Source of the DNA: Oscillospiraceae bacterium
GTDB lineage: Bacteria > Bacillota > Clostridia > Oscillospirales > Ruminococcaceae
Reading direction: 5' to 3'
NCBI GenBank assembly: GCA_017848155.1
Contig: JAGAKC010000306.1
Coordinates: 1-8,656, forward strand
DNA length: 8,656 nt
Part shown: piece after piece, positions 5,699-8,656 of the stretch
How the letters are laid out: each line of letters starts with the position of its first letter
Position numbering within the stretch: position 1 is the first letter of the stretch
The notes under the pieces: generated by a model
Seen by the model: the letters and a program-made list of their open reading frames with translations, nothing else
Database searches by the model: none
Told to the model about the DNA's origin: nothing
Position numbers and translations under genes: made by a program

Positions 5699-5736
5699 TA
5701 TTTATAGTATATCACTACGAGGAAGGGAATGAATGT

Positions 5737-6480
5737 ATGAGGGTAGCTGTATGTGATGATGACGAGCTGTGTCGCAGACTGACAGGAGAGATGCTGAAGC
5801 TGTATGTAACCAGCTGTCCTGAAAAGGAAGTTTCGTTTGAGATGTTTGACTCTGCAAATAAACTTCTTAACGATATTTGCAGAAACGGCGGATATGATGT
5901 ATACCTTCTGGATATCCTTATGCCCGGAATGGATGGAATGGAGCTTGGTGCGAAGATACGTGAGCTCAGTCCTTCAAGTATGATTATTTACCTTACTTCA
6001 AGCCCGCAGTATGCGTTGGAATCATATAAGGTCAAGGCATTCAATTACATCCTTAAGCCTGTGGAAAAGAATGTGCTTTTCAAATCTTTGGATGAGTCGT
6101 TTGATTCGTTTTTCTCAAAAAAAGTAAAATGTCTGATCGTAAAGACCAAAACCGGCAGCGTCCGTGTGGATTTTGACTCTATCGTTTATGTTGAAATATG
6201 CAATCGTGCTATGGTGCTTCACCTGACTAATGGACGCATCGTGGAGAGTGTAAAGCTGCGTCTGCCGTTTGCGGAAGCAGTGCAGGAGCTTTTTCGGGAT
6301 GAGCGCTTTATTGCCTGCGGTGCAAGCGTTGTGGCTAACATGCATTATATATGCAGGATCGACAGTGATGTCATTTTCTTCAAGGATGGAGATATGGTAA
6401 GTCTGCCGAGAAAATCATTTCGTGAAGTACAGCAGCGATGGCAGATGTTCTGGCTCAACAAGGATCAGGATGATGAATAA
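5737..6480 (+). CDS. LytTR-family response regulator (REC plus LytTR DNA-binding domain)
   Basis: 247 residues, typical for AgrA/LytR/VirR-type regulators. Receiver domain about 1-122: acidic pocket CDDDE (Asp 7-9), phosphoacceptor Asp 59 in YLLDILMPGMDGMEL, Thr 87 in YLTSS, and Lys 107 in YILKPVE. LytTR domain about 130-237: KCLIVKTKTGSVRVDFDSIV, YVEICNRAMVLHLTNGRIVE, ERFIACGASVVANMHYICRI and the closing VSLPRKSFREVQQRW. It is cytoplasmic and is expected to be phosphorylated and to bind paired LytTR sites. Only the ATG at 5737 is in frame among three near GAGGAAGGG (5719-5727). It is an orphan: no histidine kinase is adjacent. It is flanked by its own promoter and a terminator, so it is a single-gene unit, and its targets are not evident. 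Confidence 0.93.
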   Translation: MRVAVCDDDELCRRLTGEMLKLYVTSCPEKEVSFEMFDSANKLLNDICRNGGYDVYLLDILMPGMDGMELGAKIRELSPSSMIIYLTSSPQYALESYKVKAFNYILKPVEKNVLFKSLDESFDSFFSKKVKCLIVKTKTGSVRVDFDSIVYVEICNRAMVLHLTNGRIVESVKLRLPFAEAVQELFRDERFIACGASVVANMHYICRIDSDVIFFKDGDMVSLPRKSFREVQQRWQMFWLNKDQDDE

Positions 6481-6486
6481 TTTCTT

Positions 6487-6511
6487 ACGGTCGCATCGGC
6501 GGCCGTTTTTT
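6487..6511 (+). terminator. Intrinsic terminator of the LytTR gene
   Basis: ACGGTCGC (6487-6494), loop ATCG, GCGGCCGT (6499-6506) with one G-T pair, followed by six T (6506-6511). It starts six bases after the stop codon. A second perfect inverted repeat TTTGCTG (6509-6515)/CAGCAAA (6519-6525) overlaps the T-run and is probably incidental. Confidence 0.85.
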
Positions 6512-6561
6512 GCTGCTACAGCAAAGCATTTCTATTTATAGACAGATGACGAAAAGTGCCG

Positions 6562-6598
6562 CAGATGTGTTGACATCTGGAAAAAAATATGTTAGAAT
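6562..6598 (+). promoter_or_regulatory. Promoter of the chemoreceptor-like gene with palindrome over the -35 box
   Basis: Perfect TTGACA (6570-6575), 17-base spacer, TAGAAT (6593-6598) preceded by TGT as an extended -10. The start of transcription would be near 6605, leaving a leader of about 49 bases. A perfect inverted repeat CAGATGT (6562-6568)-GTTG-ACATCTG (6573-6579) straddles the -35 box, which is where a repressor would block polymerase. A shorter repeat TCTAT-TT-ATAGA lies at 6531-6542. Confidence 0.75.
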
Positions 6599-6653
6599 AA
6601 TAAAAATAGACACTATTTGTATTTTACGCATGATGTCGGGATAGGAGTATCTT

Positions 6654-8024
6654 ATGAAGAATAACCAGATAAAGCCAACCATACCCCAGAAGATCCTTTT
6701 TGTACACTCAATATTCGTTCTTGGCGTTTGCCTTGTATTCGGTATTGTGAACATGATAGGTGGCTCCTTTGTGATAGGCGGTCTTATCATCGGATTAGGT
6801 GCTGTGGCGTGCGCTCTTGTTTTCTTCCTTAAGAACAAGACCTCTATCGTTTTAAGAGGTGCTATCTTATCCATTATCCAGCTTTGTATCATAATCGTGA
6901 TGTCCGCAGCAAAGCATGAGATGAGCGATATGTTCCCTCTGATGGTCGCTTCTATGGCTATCTCCTGTATTTATTTCAGCAAAAGGTTGCTTGTTACACA
7001 CTGGGCTGTTATGGATGCAGCAGCCGTTTTGGGAATATTCATGAATGACCTGTTTTACGGCGGTGCGGAGATCGGCGGACTTATCAAGGGCATCCTTGGT
7101 ATAAACGTTGCAGGTGTTATCATGATGTACCTTGTCGGCTGCTGCCTTTCGTTTATCGGCGAGGCTTCTGAGGCAAAGGCAAAGGCTGATGACCTGCTCG
7201 ATAAGGTTCAGGATCAGATGGCTGAAACCGAAAGAATGGCGGACAGTCAGCGTGAGGTAGTAAAGCACATTGCAGAGATCTCTGGTACTCTCAGCGAGTC
7301 GGGCGAGAAGATGCACAGCGTTGCTGACAGCATCAGCCAGGCTGCAGAGGAGCAGCAGTCTACTATCGCAGAGATATCGGAAGATATCATTTCTATTACT
7401 ACAAAGACAAATCAGAGCCTTGAGTCCGCAGAAGCTGCGGCACGTGCTGCGGCAGAGAGTACACATCTGCTGGAGCTTGGCAATGAGGAGATAGGTAAGA
7501 TGATATCTGCCATGACGGAGATCGAGGAATCTTCGGATAAGATCAGGGATATAGTAAAGACCATCGAGGATATTGCTTTCCAGACAAATATCCTTGCGCT
7601 CAATGCGTCCATTGAGGCTGCTCGTGCGGGTGCGGCAGGAAAGGGCTTCGCTGTTGTTGCCGACGAGGTAAGGAACCTTGCAGGAAAGAGCCAGAAAGCA
7701 GTTGAAAGCACTGCTGTACTTATCGACTCTTCGGTAAATGCGGTGAACCGTGGACGTGAGGTCGCAGATGCAGTTGCACAGCACATGACATCTGTTATGT
7801 CTGTTGCCGAGGAAAGTGCTAAGCATGCGCATGATATCGCAAAGCAGACAGAGGTCCAGGTCGAGGCTGTTGCAGCGGTAAAGGACCGCATGGATCAGAT
7901 ATCCGTTATCATAGGAAACACATCTGAAACTGCGGTACAGAGTGCTGCCATTGCCGGTCGTGTAGCTGATGATACTCGTCGTATGGATGATATCGTAAGC
8001 TCCTTCCGTGATGATGAATTATAA
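6654..8024 (+). CDS. Methyl-accepting chemotaxis-type receptor with six-helix membrane domain
   Basis: 456 residues. The N-terminal 168 hold about six hydrophobic segments (about 13-34, 36-58, 65-84, 94-108, 114-132, 147-168) with only short loops, so there is no extracellular ligand domain of the usual kind. A long cytoplasmic coiled coil follows directly from about 172, with no recognisable HAMP domain. The signalling tip [20 protein letters not shown] continuing [18 protein letters not shown] (306-343) matches the MCP hallmark that contacts CheA and CheW. Heptad-rich Ala/Glu/Ser segments on both sides (about 215-300 and 345-450) contain likely methylation sites such as AAEEQQS. The ATG at 6654 has AGGAG six bases upstream. 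It has its own promoter and terminator. No che or flagellar gene lies nearby, so its downstream pathway, chemotaxis or otherwise, is open. The MCP call is firm. Confidence 0.93.
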   Translation: MKNNQIKPTIPQKILFVHSIFVLGVCLVFGIVNMIGGSFVIGGLIIGLGAVACALVFFLKNKTSIVLRGAILSIIQLCIIIVMSAAKHEMSDMFPLMVASMAISCIYFSKRLLVTHWAVMDAAAVLGIFMNDLFYGGAEIGGLIKGILGINVAGVIMMYLVGCCLSFIGEASEAKAKADDLLDKVQDQMAETERMADSQREVVKHIAEISGTLSESGEKMHSVADSISQAAEEQQSTIAEISEDIISITTKTNQSLESAEAAARAAAESTHLLELGNEEIGKMISAMTEIEESSDKIRDIVKTIEDIAFQTNILALNASIEAARAGAAGKGFAVVADEVRNLAGKSQKAVESTAVLIDSSVNAVNRGREVADAVAQHMTSVMSVAEESAKHAHDIAKQTEVQVEAVAAVKDRMDQISVIIGNTSETAVQSAAIAGRVADDTRRMDDIVSSFRDDEL

Positions 8025-8060
8025 TATTCTGAACTGATAGCTTTATTGATTTAAGAAAAA

Positions 8061-8095
8061 ATGCAGTACACTTTCGTGTACTGCATCATTTTTTT
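8061..8095. terminator. Bidirectional terminator between the MCP and LacI-family genes
   Basis: Perfect 11-bp stem ATGCAGTACAC (8061-8071)/GTGTACTGCAT (8076-8086) with a TTTC loop. It is flanked by seven T (8089-8095) on the plus side and six A (8056-8061) on the other, which gives a T-run on the minus strand. It therefore serves both convergent genes; the minus-strand stop codon (8096-8094) sits at its edge. Confidence 0.88.
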
Positions 8096-8656
8096 ATGCT
8101 TCGTTAAGATTCTTTACGCTTTCACGGCGTACCAGCTTTCCTGTTACCAGAGTGCGTCCACGCTTGTAGCTGCCGTCACGTATCTTGTGAAGGATTATAT
8201 CAACCGCTTCAGAAGACATCACACGGCTGTTTACATCTATCGTTGTCAGACGTGGAGTGCTGATAGTGGAGTAGATGTGGTTGTCATATCCCACAACGGA
8301 GATGTCATCGGGTACGTGTATTCCCCGTGACTTGAACTGGTTTACGAGCTTATATGCCGCTTCGTCGCAGTTGCACACTATTGCTGTGGGCATGTCGGCA
8401 GGAAGTGTGAACTCGGGGAAGATATCGCTTTCGTTGGAGCGGTCGCTGATTATCCAGTCCTGTCGAAGCGGTATCCTGTTTTCAAGCAGTGCTTTGTAGT
8501 AGCCGAGATACCTGTCCTGTATGCTGGAGGTGGAGCTTATGCTGCCAAGAAAGCCTATCTTTCTGTGACCGTTTGCTATAAGATAGCTGGTCAGCATGTA
8601 TGCGCCGTAGAAGTTGTCTGAGAGCACTGTTTCAGCGTCTTCACGGCTGCCGTAGA
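8094..8656 (-). CDS. LacI/GalR-family transcriptional regulator, C-terminal part (runs off the right edge)
   Basis: About 186 residues of the sugar-binding-like effector and dimerisation domain are visible; the N-terminal HTH and part of the first lobe lie beyond 8656. The frame is open to the window edge (YGSREDAETVLSDNFYGAYM), so the GTG at 8627 is not taken as the start. Hallmarks in order: DNFYGAYMLTSYLIANGHRK then IGFLG, RYLGYYKALLENRIP, PTAIVCNCDEAAYKLVNQFK, the GIHVPDDISVVGYDN motif, STPRLTTIDVNSRVMSSEAV, and RRESVK near the end. Members bind operators and respond to a sugar or nucleobase; in this group they usually control glycan-use genes, but neither ligand nor target can be named here. 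The stop codon abuts the shared terminator. Confidence 0.92.
   Translation of the reverse strand, partial: YGSREDAETVLSDNFYGAYMLTSYLIANGHRKIGFLGSISSTSSIQDRYLGYYKALLENRIPLRQDWIISDRSNESDIFPEFTLPADMPTAIVCNCDEAAYKLVNQFKSRGIHVPDDISVVGYDNHIYSTISTPRLTTIDVNSRVMSSEAVDIILHKIRDGSYKRGRTLVTGKLVRRESVKNLNEA

Noticed and set aside
6867..7832. Long 321-codon minus-strand open frame opposite the chemoreceptor gene
   Set aside because: It is antisense to a certain MCP gene; the translation is Cys/Arg/Leu-rich, resembles no family I know, and its openness follows from the codon pattern of the Ala/Glu-rich coiled coil on the other strand.
8061..8330. Plus-strand open frame starting in the shared terminator
   Set aside because: Its start codon is inside the terminator stem and the rest is antisense to the LacI-family effector domain.

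Overview
The window looks like chromosomal DNA from a low-to-moderate GC Clostridia bacterium, most likely a Ruminococcus-like gut or rumen anaerobe. The reasons are AGGAGG-type ribosome binding sites, TTGACA/TATAAT promoters with TG extensions, short U-tailed hairpin terminators, and gene content (MATE exporter, LacI regulator, orphan LytTR regulator, transmembrane Ser/Thr kinases beside small helix-turn-helix proteins) that I associate from memory with that group. The genus is an inference. No tRNA, rRNA, CRISPR array, transposase or phage gene was seen.

Layout. Positions 1-707 (minus) hold the N-terminal half of a MATE-family exporter with a near-consensus promoter. A 424-base gap then carries that promoter, an unassigned terminator-like hairpin, a dyad and the promoter of a small XRE regulator (1132-1479, plus). 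Convergent to it lie two paralogous 145-residue HTH-like proteins (1555-1992 and 2119-2556, minus), each ending in a related hairpin. Divergent from them, across an 83-base region with overlapping back-to-back promoters and a TTGACA-N7-TGTCAA dyad, is a two-gene operon of paralogous membrane Ser/Thr protein kinases (2640-4235 and about 4241-5599, plus). Downstream are independently promoted single genes: a LytTR response regulator (5737-6480) and a six-segment membrane chemoreceptor-like protein (6654-8024). A shared bidirectional terminator separates the latter from a LacI-family regulator (8094 to the window edge, minus), which is incomplete.

How it works together. The centre, 1555-5599, reads as a duplicated signalling module: two sister HTH-like proteins facing two sister transmembrane kinases. 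Each kinase has an N-terminal cytoplasmic kinase domain, one membrane span, a low-complexity extracellular linker and a C-terminal extracellular domain shared by both. The kinases carry different departures from the canonical active site (an HRD-I-N loop and DYS in the first; Gln in place of the VAIK lysine and DFD in the second), which suggests unequal catalytic roles. A plausible but unproven model is that an extracellular signal reaches the kinases, which modify the HTH proteins or other targets, and that the HTH proteins control the shared divergent promoter region. The LytTR regulator and the chemoreceptor-like protein add further sensing capacity, but no partner histidine kinase, CheA or CheW is in the window.
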